Notes: a model not told the origin generated them from the sequence alone. A stretch of 64,000 nucleotides of DNA from Streptomyces sp. NBC_01428 (GCF_036231965.1 NZ_CP109499.1:930001-994000), one strand, 5' to 3'; counted from the first letter of the stretch, positions 25,771 to 34,558 are shown. Numbers and translations are program-made.

Positions 25771-27249
25771 CTATGCCCGGGCGAGTTCGCGCACCGTTGC
25801 CATGTCGCTGAAGGGAAGTAGTTCTTCACCGACGATCTGGTGTGGCTCGCTGCCTTTTCCGGCGATCAGGACGATGTCGTCCCGGCCTGCTGCGGTCAGG
25901 GCGAAGGCGATCGCGTGACGGCGGTCGGCACACCGTTCGAACGGTGTGCCGGTTGCCATGAGACCTGGGGTGATCTGGTCGAGGATCGCCTCGGCGTCTT
26001 CGTTGCGGGGGTTGTCGGAGGTGAGGACGCACAGGTCGGAGTGGGTCCCGGCGATCTTGCCCATCTCGGCGCGCTTGGTGGTGTCACGGTCCCCGCCACA
26101 GCCGAAGACGGTGATGACACGGCCGGGAGCGAAGCCCCGGATGGTGGTCAGAACCTTGTCCAGGGAGTCCGGTGAGTGGGCGTAGTCCACGATCACCGAT
26201 GTCCCGCGCGGGGTCTGAAAGCGTTCGAACCTGCCCGGGACCGGGGGCATCCGGTCGAGCGCGGCGACCAGACCGCCCAGGTCGTGCCCCAGTGCGTGGC
26301 AGGCCGCCACGGTGGCCAGCGCGTTGGCCACCGAGTACCGGCCCGGTACGGGAATCGCCGCCGGATACTTGCGGCCGTCGTGGTGCAGGGTGAACCGCGT
26401 GCCGGAAGCATCCACGGCGAGGTCGGTGGCCCGGTAGTCCGCCTCCTCGGCGTCGAGGCCGTAGGTGGTGACCGCGCCGGGCATCATCGCCTGGATCCGG
26501 GCGCCCACCGGGTCGTCGGCGTTGACCACCGCGCGCCGGCACAAACCCTGGAACAGGCGGAGCTTGGCGTCCCGGTAGTTCTCCATCGTTCCATGATCGT
26601 CCAGGTGATCCTGCGTCAGATTGGTGAAGACCCCGACATCGATGAACGCGCAGTCCACCCGGTGCGTCAGCAGGGCCATCGACGTGGCCTCCAGCACCAC
26701 GCCGCCGGCCCCGCGGTCGCGCATGCAGCCAAGCAGGTACTGCAAGTCCGGCGACTCAGGCGTGGTCAGTACCGACCGCGGCATCAAGATCGGCTCGTCG
26801 CCGATCCGACTGCCGGCCGTCCCGATGACCCCCACCGTCGCGCCCTCGGAGAGCCGCAACACCGACTCGACCATGTACGACACCGAGGTCTTCCCGTTGG
26901 TGCCGGTGATCGCCACCATGTCCATCTGCCGCCCCGGCTCGCCAAAATAGCGGGAGGCGACGACCGCGGCTGCCATCCGGGTGTCCGGCACCCGCACGGC
27001 GCACACACCCGCCGCCAACATCGGCAGACGGGGTGCCGCCCCGTCGACGAGTACCGCCGCCGCGCCACGTGCGAGGGCCGGTCCGACAGAGCCGGGACCA
27101 CCTTCGCGGTGCCCGGGCACCGCGATGAACAGCGAGCCCGGCGTCACCCGGTCGGCGTCGAAGGTCGTTCCCGCGGTGATCCATGTCGTCTCCGGATCCC
27201 CCTGGAGAATGTGGTGGTCCTGCCCGGCCAGCAGCTCGCTCAGCTTCAC
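25771..27249 (-). CDS. MurE-like UDP-N-acetylmuramyl tripeptide synthetase paralogue
   Basis: A 492-residue Mur ligase. The N-terminal uridine-binding domain has TTFDADRVTPGSLFIAVPG. The ATPase loop is TGTNGKTS (about 115-122), followed by the substrate region TTPESPDLQ and the lysine that is carbamylated in this family (NYRDAKLRLF). The C-terminal domain has the DNPR motif (412-415) typical of diaminopimelate-adding MurE, then GKGSE. MurE joins an amino acid to UDP-MurNAc-L-Ala-D-Glu. This copy is not in a division/cell-wall cluster, so it may be a paralogue with altered substrate. GTG 27249 follows AAGGA. Confidence 0.85.
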   Translation of the reverse strand: MKLSELLAGQDHHILQGDPETTWITAGTTFDADRVTPGSLFIAVPGHREGGPGSVGPALARGAAAVLVDGAAPRLPMLAAGVCAVRVPDTRMAAAVVASRYFGEPGRQMDMVAITGTNGKTSVSYMVESVLRLSEGATVGVIGTAGSRIGDEPILMPRSVLTTPESPDLQYLLGCMRDRGAGGVVLEATSMALLTHRVDCAFIDVGVFTNLTQDHLDDHGTMENYRDAKLRLFQGLCRRAVVNADDPVGARIQAMMPGAVTTYGLDAEEADYRATDLAVDASGTRFTLHHDGRKYPAAIPVPGRYSVANALATVAACHALGHDLGGLVAALDRMPPVPGRFERFQTPRGTSVIVDYAHSPDSLDKVLTTIRGFAPGRVITVFGCGGDRDTTKRAEMGKIAGTHSDLCVLTSDNPRNEDAEAILDQITPGLMATGTPFERCADRRHAIAFALTAAGRDDIVLIAGKGSEPHQIVGEELLPFSDMATVRELARA

Positions 27250-27727
27250 GATGATTCCTTCGAAGGTGGCTCGGCCCGGTCGCGCGGCCGTCGCCAGGCG
27301 GCAGCACCGGCAGAGCGCCGGAGCTGCGGTGGTGACGTGGAGCAATAGGCGGGAACATGCCCGACGAGAGCCGGATGCGACAGCTCAGCCCTGCAGGCGA
27401 CGTCCTACGGTGTTCTTGGAAGTGCAGCGAGCCAGGTCAGCGGCTGTGAGGATCGCTAGCCGTGGCCGTGCAACGCGCCGCGGCCGGTCTGCGGCGCCTG
27501 GACGTCGGCTGCGGTCGCCAAGCCGACGGCCGCCGGACCCGAAGTGGCCGGACACAGCGCACCGGTGGCCTGCTGCAGGCACTCCCTCACGGCACGTGTA
27601 CGACCCATAGGCCGAGTGTACGTTCACTTGGGCGGCTTGAAACCCGCCTCCGAGGCACCGTCGGCTCAGTGACCCACTCACCACCACCTGCCAGCCGTAG
27701 CCGCACGTCGGCACCTGCACCAAATCG
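27250..27727. other. intergenic stretch, about 480 bp
   Basis: No gene is supported. A minus-strand frame ending near 27385 carries LAILTAADLARCTSKNTVGRRLQG, protein-like but too short and without a start. The region includes the promoter of the MurE-like gene. Confidence 0.35.
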
Positions 27728-28220
27728 ATGGAGGAGTCCTACACACGGGTGCGCTCAGAAACGCACCAGACACCGGAGGTCGAAAAGCGGCTTCGCAAAG
27801 AGGTGGTCCGCCTGAAGGACGCTCTCAAGGACTCCTGGGCTGTCGAGGCCAAGTCCCGCCATCCGTTCCGCCCCCTTCCAGGCCATGGACCGGCTGCTGG
27901 TCGGCACTCCGCAGCGCAGCGACGGCAGCCTCACGGTCGCCGCCCCGGCCCGCGAGGCAGGCGTCTCCCGGGCCAGCGCCTACCGGGCGGGCGAGGTCTT
28001 GGAGCTCTTCCGGCAACGCGTCGACGAACGCTCCAGCAGCCCCGACGTCCCGGCGAACCTGCGCGAACGCATCCGCGAACTACAAGGCGAACTCCGCGAA
28101 GCTCACCGAGCCAGCCACGAGGAGAGCATCGACCTTCGCCGGTCCGTCGACACACTCGCCCAACGGGTCCCGGCCCTCGCCCTGGACAACGAACGGCAAA
28201 CTGCAGTGCAGGATGCCCTG
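27728..28220 (+). pseudogene. frameshifted HTH/coiled-coil protein
   Basis: The first frame reads EESYTRVRSETHQTPEVEKRLRKEVVRLKDALKDSW and continues to about 27860. The next frame carries on with SAPFQAMDRLLVGTPQRSDGSLTVAA, REAGVSRASAYRA (a helix-turn-helix) and a long heptad-like RERIRELQGELREA region to about 28200. One base lost or gained near 27860 separates them. The 3' end is cut where the MarR gene begins on the other strand. Small HTH/coiled-coil proteins of this sort sit beside tyrosine recombinases in actinomycete mobile elements. From ATG 27885 a shortened protein could still be made. Confidence 0.55.
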
Positions 28221-28224
28221 CTTG

Positions 28225-28758
28225 TCACGGCGCGTCGTGTCCCAGCGTCGGGAGCCCCCATGGCGGGGTGTCCTCGGCGACGAGGTGGAGCATGGGGTGG
28301 CTGGTGAGGGCTTGCTGGAGTCCGGCCAGGCCTTCGGCGAGTGCGGCGCGTTGGTGGTCGGGCATGGTGTTGAGGGCGTGGAGGAGGACCTGGTCGCGTC
28401 GCTCACGGATATGGGTCAGATGTTCGCGGCCTGTACTGGTTACGCGGAGCATGACTTCGCGGCGGCTGTCGTGGCAGGGCTGGCGTTCGACGAAGCCGAG
28501 GGTGTGGAGGCGGTCGACCAGGCGGGAGACCGAGGGCGGGGATGCGGTCAGGAGCCGGGCGAGGGCTCGCATGCGGATTCCGTCCTCGCGGTCGACGAGG
28601 TACAGCACGCGCAGCTGAGAGACCGAGATGTATGGAGGCGGGGCGGCGTTGCGGTCCTGTTCCCACAACAGGTCGAGGAGTTCGGCCGTGCGGCCGGCCT
28701 GGCGGGCGACGGCCACGTGCGGGCCGGGGCCGGGGCCGGGGTCTATCCACTCGGTCAT
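28225..28758 (-). CDS. MarR-family transcriptional regulator
   Basis: A 177-residue winged-helix regulator. The DNA-binding part is LRVLYLVDREDGIRMRALARLLTASPPSVSRLVDRLHTLGFVER (recognition helix SPPSVSRLVDRL), and the wing is DSRREVMLRVTSTGREHL. A long C-terminal dimerisation helix pair follows, ending LTSHPML. ATG 28758 is chosen over 28773. Two further damaged copies of the same type lie at 39763-40110 and 51540-51787. Its target is not evident; it may control itself or the nearby MerR gene. Confidence 0.85.
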   Translation of the reverse strand: MTEWIDPGPGPGPHVAVARQAGRTAELLDLLWEQDRNAAPPPYISVSQLRVLYLVDREDGIRMRALARLLTASPPSVSRLVDRLHTLGFVERQPCHDSRREVMLRVTSTGREHLTHIRERRDQVLLHALNTMPDHQRAALAEGLAGLQQALTSHPMLHLVAEDTPPWGLPTLGHDAP

Positions 28759-28976
28759 GCGTTTCCCATCCACGGGGCCCGGCTCCTGAACGGGGTCACC
28801 ACACGCGGTGGCACGTGGCAGCGGTCGATCCGGCGCGGCGAAGTTCCGGGCATGTGGTCAGCAAAGGTTCTGCCTTCTCTTACGACTGTTCATCCGACTC
28901 GGTCCCAAACCCCTGCTCGTCCGCCCGTCCCGGGCTGGGACATGAACGGCCCCGGGAGCCAAGTGCGGTCGAGGCC

Positions 28977-29315
28977 TTATGCCGCGGCCGTCGGGTCTGC
29001 CGTTCCGGCCTCTCGGCGGTGGGCGGCGTTCAGCTGCTGCGCTTCTTCGAGCTGGTCCTCCAGGACGACGATGCGGCACGCGGCCTCGATCGGCGTGCCC
29101 CCGTCGACGAGCTCTCGGGCGCGGGCGGCGATGCGAAGCTGGTAGCGGGAGTAGCGGCGGTGGCCGCCCGGTGAGCGCAGCGGGGTGATCAGTCGGGCTT
29201 CGCCAATTGCGCGGAGGAAGCCCTGGGTGGTGCCGAGGAGTTCGGCGGCCCGGCCCATCGTGTAAGCGGGGTAGTCATCGTCATCAAGCCGGCCATACGA
29301 GTCGTCCGCTGTCAT
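28977..29315 (-). CDS. MerR-type helix-turn-helix regulator
   Basis: A 112-residue protein with one MerR HTH: YTMGRAAELLGTTQGFLRAIGEARLITPLRSPGGHRRYSRYQL (about 18-60). A predicted coiled-coil (AACRIVVLEDQLEEAQQLNA) and a short tail follow. The HRRYSRYQL wing is standard for MerR. There is no effector domain and no cysteine, so metal sensing is unlikely. This short class is widespread in Streptomyces, often near cold-shock genes. ATG 29315 has GAGAGG in front. Confidence 0.85.
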   Translation of the reverse strand: MTADDSYGRLDDDDYPAYTMGRAAELLGTTQGFLRAIGEARLITPLRSPGGHRRYSRYQLRIAARARELVDGGTPIEAACRIVVLEDQLEEAQQLNAAHRREAGTADPTAAA

Positions 29316-29342
29316 TGCACCTCTCTCATGAAAACGCGTGGA

Positions 29343-29373
29343 GGGGCCCTGGCGCTCGTCGCGCCAGGGCCCC
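29343..29373 (-). terminator. perfect 13-bp stem-loop upstream of the MerR gene
   Basis: GGGGCCCTGGCGC (29343-29355) and its exact complement (29361-29373) enclose a 5-base loop. It lies 28 bases upstream of the MerR start. Its form matches the terminators after the cold-shock and other stress genes in this window. Either it ends a now-lost minus-strand gene upstream, or it is a leader hairpin of the MerR mRNA. Confidence 0.6.
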
Positions 29374-30343
29374 GAAGGAACTGCTACACCATCTGCCGGC
29401 CCTGATACTGCGCCGGCCTTCTGTTTCCGTGAACCCGACCGGACTGGCTCAGAGTTCGCGGGGATCGCGGTTGCTCGACCGGAGACCACCTCACTATCGA
29501 TGTCCTGCGGTACCCGGGCTCAGCCAGTCCACCCGGGCGATCCTGACGGCGTCGTGCTCCTTCGTTCATTCCCTCTTGGTTCCAGCGCCTTCGAGCAGCG
29601 CTGCCTCTTGCTGGTACCGCGTACTGCACTGCCTTGCCAGTGATGCGAACTGCTCGGCGACCTGAACAAGCGTCACCCCTTCGACAACCAGCCCCGTCGC
29701 CCGTCCTGCACCTGCTCTGGCTTGGAACCCCACTGCCGAACCTCCCGGTGCGCGCGCCCGCAGCCGACGCCTTCACCGAGGCACCACTCACACACCTGCA
29801 CTGCGAGATACCACGAACTGCACCTACAGGTACTGCAACTCACCTTCGGTCCTGCACACGGCGGCCCCTGATCACTGCGGGCCACCCGGTCCGGCCGTCA
29901 GCCCCGTCGCCGACCTGCGACAACCCTGGCTTCGGAACTCCACCACCGCACCGTCCTGGCAACTGCAACCACGTCTTACTGCCCGGCAGTTCGTGTCTGC
30001 CAGGCCCTGCTGTCTTTCTGGCTACGAGAGAAACCATAGCCAGCAGATCAAGCAATGTCTACTCCAGCCACCACAGATTTGTGTGTCACCTCCGAGGAGG
30101 TAATCGGGCTCGAACAGAACGGCCCTGCCGCCCTCCGGAAGCAGCGCGGAGAGCACCATGGGAGTTGAAGCCGGCAGCAACCACCGCGCACTTCACCGGT
30201 ACGGGCCAGCACTGGCTGCCGCGGGCTCTGCGTCGCCAGAAGGGTGGGGCCCCTTGACCGTCACTGCTCGGGCCCCCACCGTTCGCGCATCGACCGGTGC
30301 GCGCCGCCCGCTCACGGAGGCAGGCCGCGCAGCAGCGTACGAC
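29374..30343. other. about 970-bp stretch without a supported gene
   Basis: Codon patterns are poor in all frames and AT content is somewhat higher near 30000-30100. The only intriguing frame is 30055-30168 on the plus strand (37 codons, MSTPATTDLCVTSEEV start), which has no good ribosome site. Nothing else can be supported. Confidence 0.4.
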
Positions 30344-30509
30344 GCCTCCCGGGATGGGTCTCTGCCTCCAGGGGGCGCCGGATGGGCGGCCCGCGCATGG
30401 CGAGGTACGGAGTCGTGCGGTCAGCGGACACGGGCGAGGTTGACCCCCGCCTGGTGTCGGTGACTGTGACGATCAGGAGCCGAGTCCGGGTCAGATGAGG
30501 ATCATGGTG
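30344..30509 (+). repeat. long direct repeat, copy A
   Basis: About 165 bp that recurs at 52040-52204 in the same orientation. The last 89 bases (from TGCGGTCAGCGGACACGGGC to ATGAGGATCATGGTG) differ at about five positions; the first part differs more and has one length change. Differences are not concentrated at third codon positions in the shared open frame, so it is probably not maintained as protein. It ends 73 bases before the nitrilase start. Confidence 0.8.
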
Positions 30510-30582
30510 TCCGGGGGTCAGGTGAGTCGTTCTTGCTGGTGGCAGTCGTCCGGACCGCCCCTTACCGGAGGATCTCCTGTTG

Positions 30583-31518
30583 ATGAATCAGCCTGTCCGT
30601 ATCGTGTTCCGCTCTGCCGCTCGCGACGCTCCCGCTGCCGGCGAAGGGCTTCGGGTGGCGCTGTACCAGGGCCAGGGCCCGGTCGGCAGTCGGCAGGCGG
30701 TGGAGCAGAACCTGGAGCGTCTGGTCGAGGTGACCGCGCTGGCGGCGGACTACGGCTGTCAGGTGGTGGTCTTCCCGGAGAAGTACACCACCGGCTACGC
30801 GATCGGCCCCAAGCAATGCCGTGAGCTGGCCGAACACCGCGAGGGCCCTTCCATCGAGCGTGCGCGGCTGGCGGCCAAGGAGAACGCCCTGGCCGTGGTC
30901 CTGCCCTACCCCGAACGCGACGGGGCCGCCTTCTACGACTCGATCAGCGTCATCGCCCCGGACGGGCTGGTGGCGGCGAACTACCGCAAGACCCACCTGT
31001 ACGGGGCCGCCGAGCGGCGCAACTACTCCTTCGGCCAGGACCTGCCGCCCGTGGTCAGCCTGAACGGCATCGGGGTGGGCGTCCTCAACTGCTACGAGTG
31101 CGAGTTCCCGCCGCTGTACCAGTACCTCGCTGAACACGGCGCCCAGGTCGTGCTCGGACCCACCGCGGCTGACGGGCACTTCCGCCTGGCCGACGGCACC
31201 ATGAGCCAGGTCCCCTACCAGGACGCCACCCGCCACATCATCCCGGCCATGGCGAGCATCTGGCGCCTGTTCATCGCCTACGCCAACCGCCGCGGCTGGG
31301 AACAGGTCCCCGCCGGCGCCTGGCAGTACCAGGGCAACTCCGGCATCTGGGCCCCTGACGGCGAAGCACTGATCGCCGCCACGGCCGAGGACCGCCACCA
31401 CGACTGCCTGCTCATCGCCGACTGCCTCCCCGTCACCATCCCGCCCTTCAGCCCCGAAGGCCACCACCCCACCGACAACCGCCTGGCCCTCAACCCCACC
31501 CTGCAACCCGCCCGCTGA
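30583..31518 (+). CDS. carbon-nitrogen hydrolase (nitrilase superfamily)
   Basis: A 311-residue amidase-type enzyme. The Glu-Lys-Cys triad is visible: E66 (FPEKYTTGY), K136 (YRKTHLYG) and C170 (VLNCYECEFPP). RVALYQGQGP at the start and NSGIWAPDGE late in the chain fit the superfamily's sandwich fold. It most resembles aliphatic amidase or ureidopropionase-like branches, but the substrate is unknown. The start is ATG 30583, with GGAGGATC upstream; TTG 30580 is an alternative. It stands alone, after repeat copy A. Confidence 0.88.
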   Translation: MNQPVRIVFRSAARDAPAAGEGLRVALYQGQGPVGSRQAVEQNLERLVEVTALAADYGCQVVVFPEKYTTGYAIGPKQCRELAEHREGPSIERARLAAKENALAVVLPYPERDGAAFYDSISVIAPDGLVAANYRKTHLYGAAERRNYSFGQDLPPVVSLNGIGVGVLNCYECEFPPLYQYLAEHGAQVVLGPTAADGHFRLADGTMSQVPYQDATRHIIPAMASIWRLFIAYANRRGWEQVPAGAWQYQGNSGIWAPDGEALIAATAEDRHHDCLLIADCLPVTIPPFSPEGHHPTDNRLALNPTLQPAR

Positions 31519-31767
31519 GATCCCCACCGCAGGGCCGGGGTCATCTCCTCCCGGTGGAGCGCGGTTCGATCTCAACATCGGCCGTGCGATTCGCGGCCGG
31601 CTCCTCAAACGCCCAGGCCATCCGGCAACGCCTCTTCAAGGGGTGGGGGAGCAGCGTTCGTGGCCTGCGGCCCACTTCGCTCACCACGAACGGCGGCCCA
31701 ACGCGGACCGCACCCTTCCCTCTTTCGGGGAGGTGACCTGTGCGCACTGGAGTCGTTCAATGTGGGG

Positions 31768-32064
31768 ATGTCTTCTGAGCGGACGTATCCAGAGGTGCTG
31801 GACGGCCGAGACGACCATGGTTGGGCCTCGTCTCGGCCACCAGCCGTTCCGCAGGACAGCGATTCCCTCATCGACCAGATAGTCGCGGCGGTCAGGACCG
31901 GCGACGATCCCGCGATCCGACGCCTGCTCGCCGAGCTCGCCCCACGTGCCGACGTCGCGGTCCTTCTTTCGCTGCGCGAGCGGCTTTATGCCGATATCCC
32001 CGCGAACGCCCCGAGCCCTGGTACGCCTCAGAACGCGGCGCATGAGAGGCCGCCGTCGCTCTAG
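31768..32064 (+). CDS. small conserved hypothetical protein
   Basis: A 98-residue acidic protein. The middle (SLIDQIVAAVRTGDDPAIRRLLAELAPRADVAVLLSLRERL, about 38-78) is clearly helical, with a regular hydrophobic pattern. The ends are polar and probably disordered. No known domain. It converges on the STAS/phosphatase operon. ATG 31768 has only a G-rich stretch before it, so the start is uncertain. Confidence 0.55.
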   Translation: MSSERTYPEVLDGRDDHGWASSRPPAVPQDSDSLIDQIVAAVRTGDDPAIRRLLAELAPRADVAVLLSLRERLYADIPANAPSPGTPQNAAHERPPSL

Positions 32065-32084
32065 TTACATCCGCGAGCAGCAGC

Positions 32085-32426
32085 TCAGGCTGTGGCGCGG
32101 AAGGACGATGCGTCCGGGTGCATGGGGAAGACCTGGTCCAGGCCGGTGAGCGACAGGATCCTGGCGGTGTCGGCGGGGACTGCGGCCAGGGCGATGCGTG
32201 CGCCGTGCTCGGTGGCCAGGTTCCGGGCTGCCAGCAGAGCCGAGAGGCCGCTGGAGTCGCAGTACTCCAGGCCGGTCAGATCCAGGACCAGCAGGTACCC
32301 GTCGGTCAGGGTGAGGGTGTCGAGGGCTTGTCCGAGGTCGGGGGCGCTCGCGTAGTCGAGGTCGCCGACGATCTCCAGTACGGGACCGGTTGCGGCGTCT
32401 CGGCGGGTGATCGTCAACTGGCTCAT
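32085..32426 (-). CDS. anti-sigma factor antagonist (STAS domain)
   Basis: A 113-residue single STAS domain of the RsbV/SpoIIAA type. It has LTITRRDAATGPVLEIVGDLDYASA, then LVLDLTGLEYCDSSGLSALL, whose serine pair (CDSSGL, about 60) is the site phosphorylated by the partner kinase, then ARIALAAVPADTARILSLTGLDQVF. Dephosphorylated antagonist frees a sigma factor from its anti-sigma kinase. Its start overlaps the stop of the phosphatase gene (ATGA), so the two are translated together and the phosphatase is its likely activator. Confidence 0.92.
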   Translation of the reverse strand: MSQLTITRRDAATGPVLEIVGDLDYASAPDLGQALDTLTLTDGYLLVLDLTGLEYCDSSGLSALLAARNLATEHGARIALAAVPADTARILSLTGLDQVFPMHPDASSFRATA

Positions 32427-33697
32427 GGCAGGTCTGCGTCTCCATGTACGGGGGCGGGCACGCCGAGGGCGAGCAGGGCGGTGTCGTCGTCGAGGCCGTC
32501 ACCGAAACCGGCGAGGAGCCCCGTCAGGGCAGTGACCAGCGCCTGGGGACCCGCTGGCGGCTGGGCCGAGGCGAACGTACACAGGGCATCTTCACCATAG
32601 AGCTCGCGCTGCGGGCCGATTCGGGCCTCGGTCAGGCCGTCGGTGTAGAGCAGCAAGGTGTCACCTTGGGCCAACTCGGTGCGGGCGCAGGCGATGCGCG
32701 GGTTGGGCAGGACGCCGATGAGCATCCCGCCGGGGGTGGGGAGGTAGTCGGCGGTGCCGTTCGCGCGCTGGATGAGCGCCGGGGGGTGGCCACCGGAGGC
32801 CAGATGCAGGCTGACGCGGTCGCCGTCGGGCTGCAGGACACCGAATATCGCGGTGCAGTAGCGGGTGTCGCCCCGGGTGTACCGCTCGTGGAGCACCGTG
32901 TTGAGGGTGCGCAGAACGGTTTGGGGGTCGGGGTTGTGCAGGGCGGCGGCCCGCAGCGTGGAGCGGGTCAGGGAGGTCAGCGCGGCCGCCTGGGGGCCCT
33001 TGCCGCAGACGTCGCCGAGGAAGAAAGCCCACCGGTTGGTGTCCAGGGGGAACAGATCGTAGAAGTCTCCGCCGAGCAGGTCCGGGGAGGCCGTGTGGTA
33101 GTACGAGGCGGCCTCCAGGCCGGGGACCTCGGGCAGTGCCGTGGGCAGCAGGTTCTGCTGGAGCACGGCGAGGGCCTCCTGGAGCCGGGCGCGGTCTGCT
33201 TCCGCATGCCGGCGCGCGGCCTCCGCCTCCTGGCGGCCGCGCAGCAGCTCCTGTTCATAGGCCCGGCGGTCGCGGGCGTCGAACAGGGTGGTGCGGATCA
33301 GCAGGGGTTCGCCGTCCTCGCTGGTCTTCACCTTCGAGGTGACCAGCACTGGCATCCGCTTCTTCCCGCCGGCCTTGAGGTCCAGCGCGATACCGCTGAC
33401 CTCGCCCTTCATCTGCAGCATCGGGGCGAAGTGCGTCTCGTGGTAGAGCTTGCCGCCCACCGTGAGCAGGTCGGCGAACCGCATCCGGCCCACCACCCGG
33501 TCCCGGGACAGGCCCAGCCAGTGCAACAAGGTGGTGTTGATCTTCGCGATGGTGCCGTCCATCAGCGTCGACAGATAGCCGCACGGAGCCTGCTCATACA
33601 GCTCCTCGACGCTGTCCTCCAGCAGCGAGGTGAACGCCGCGTCCGTGGCGCCGACCTCGTGCTCGGTATCCAGGTCCTGCTCTCTGTCACACATCAT
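32423..33697 (-). CDS. PAS-PP2C (SpoIIE-type) phosphatase, RsbP-like
   Basis: A 424-residue protein. A PAS domain (about 25-140, EQAPCGYLSTLMDGTIAKIN, then FADLLTVGGKLYHETHF) is followed by a coiled-coil linker (RRHAEADRARLQEALAVLQQNLLP). The PP2C phosphatase domain has its metal-binding marks GGDFYDLF, GDVCGKGPQAA, SGGHPPAL, YTDGLTEAR and DDDTALLAL. RsbP uses this layout to dephosphorylate the STAS antagonist on energy stress, with help from the hydrolase RsbQ. Upstream and coupled by ATGA is a damaged rsbQ-like gene; downstream and overlapping is the STAS gene. Confidence 0.9.
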   Translation of the reverse strand: MMCDREQDLDTEHEVGATDAAFTSLLEDSVEELYEQAPCGYLSTLMDGTIAKINTTLLHWLGLSRDRVVGRMRFADLLTVGGKLYHETHFAPMLQMKGEVSGIALDLKAGGKKRMPVLVTSKVKTSEDGEPLLIRTTLFDARDRRAYEQELLRGRQEAEAARRHAEADRARLQEALAVLQQNLLPTALPEVPGLEAASYYHTASPDLLGGDFYDLFPLDTNRWAFFLGDVCGKGPQAAALTSLTRSTLRAAALHNPDPQTVLRTLNTVLHERYTRGDTRYCTAIFGVLQPDGDRVSLHLASGGHPPALIQRANGTADYLPTPGGMLIGVLPNPRIACARTELAQGDTLLLYTDGLTEARIGPQRELYGEDALCTFASAQPPAGPQALVTALTGLLAGFGDGLDDDTALLALGVPAPVHGDADLP

Positions 33698-33888
33698 CGG
33701 GCGGCCCCCATGAACTCGGTGGCCGCCGCAGTGGCCTGCGGCGCGCTCACCGCCCGGAAGCCTCTGCCCAGCGTGGGTACCCCAAGCCGCCACGGGCTCT
33801 TGTCACAGCCGGACCCGTGCGCCAGAAGCACCACCGGTCCAACGGCTCGACCAGTGACGGAGATGTTGTTGCTGCGACGGAAATCCAT
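33694..33888 (-). pseudogene. RsbQ-like alpha/beta hydrolase with a large internal deletion
   Basis: A 64-residue frame. Its first part (MDFRRSNNISVTGRAVGPVVLLAHGSGCDKSPWRL) matches the start of RsbQ-type hydrolases, including the oxyanion HG-x-GCD segment. Its last part (SAPQATAAATEFMGAAR) matches their C-terminal end. About 200 residues, including the nucleophile, acid and histidine, are missing, yet the frame is kept. The stop overlaps the phosphatase start (TGA inside ATGATG). It is either a dead gene still giving translational coupling, or a tiny leader peptide. Confidence 0.7.
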
Positions 33889-34399
33889 ACTGTCGGTTTC
33901 CCGTTGTCCTCGACATCAACCAGATTGATCGCCGCCGGGGAGGAGCGCGGGCGTGTGAGCTGCGGGAACGAGGTTTACCCCCGTTCGTGCGGCTCTTGGT
34001 GCGCCGTCGAATAGGGAACCGTTTACCCGAACGTCTGCACCCGACCGGCGCTCACCCATGGGCCGCCTCTGCCTGGCAACACCCTTGTACGCCCGCGCCG
34101 CCAGCGCCTCCACGTCGAACTGCTCATGGAGGCGCCCCAGCGCTCATGCAACGACCTCGGCGAGCGGGTCGGCGCCGATCTCCTCCGGCTCCTGACCGCC
34201 CGAGCGGCGCGGCGGGACCACCAATCGACGAGCCAGGGCCCCTGCCGCCTCGTTGCCGTGGTCCGTCCGCACGATGTGGAGAAGATCGTCTCAAGCACCC
34301 GGCACGTCAGCCACGTTGTACAACGCCCACTGAACCGCTCCGGATCGATGGAGGCCCGGGTGAGGCTTCGCACTGACAGCGGTGGGTACATCGGCAAGC
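33889..34399. other. about 510-bp stretch without a supported gene
   Basis: Frames on both strands overlap, but none has a family pattern or ribosome site. It must hold the promoter of the hydrolase-remnant/phosphatase/STAS operon. I see no long hairpin or tRNA. Confidence 0.35.
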
Positions 34400-34558
34400 A
34401 TGGACGCCGGCGCATGGATATCGCTGATAGCTACGGGGATCGTCTTGCTCGTCGGAGCGGGGCTCATCTGCTACGAGCATTGGGGATCCGGAGCGAACCA
34501 GAGCCAGGAGTATGACCTCGGTCCGGACAACACCAGCGGCGGAGGCGGAGGCGGCTGA
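34400..34558 (+). CDS. 52-residue membrane peptide
   Basis: A short gene. It encodes MDAGAWISLIATGIVLLVGAGLICYEHW, one transmembrane helix of about 20 residues, followed by a polar tail ending DNTSGGGGGG. Codon third positions are mostly G or C. No strong ribosome site is seen (GGCAAGC before ATG 34400). The glycine run at the end is unusual. Function unknown. Confidence 0.5.
   Translation: MDAGAWISLIATGIVLLVGAGLICYEHWGSGANQSQEYDLGPDNTSGGGGGG

Noticed and set aside
30055..30168. 37-codon plus-strand frame (MSTPATTDLC...)
   Set aside because: No ribosome site, weak codon bias and no leader/core pattern of a ribosomally made peptide.
29634..30257. 207-codon plus-strand frame
   Set aside because: Composition is proline/threonine/arginine-rich with no domain, no ribosome site and irregular third positions.
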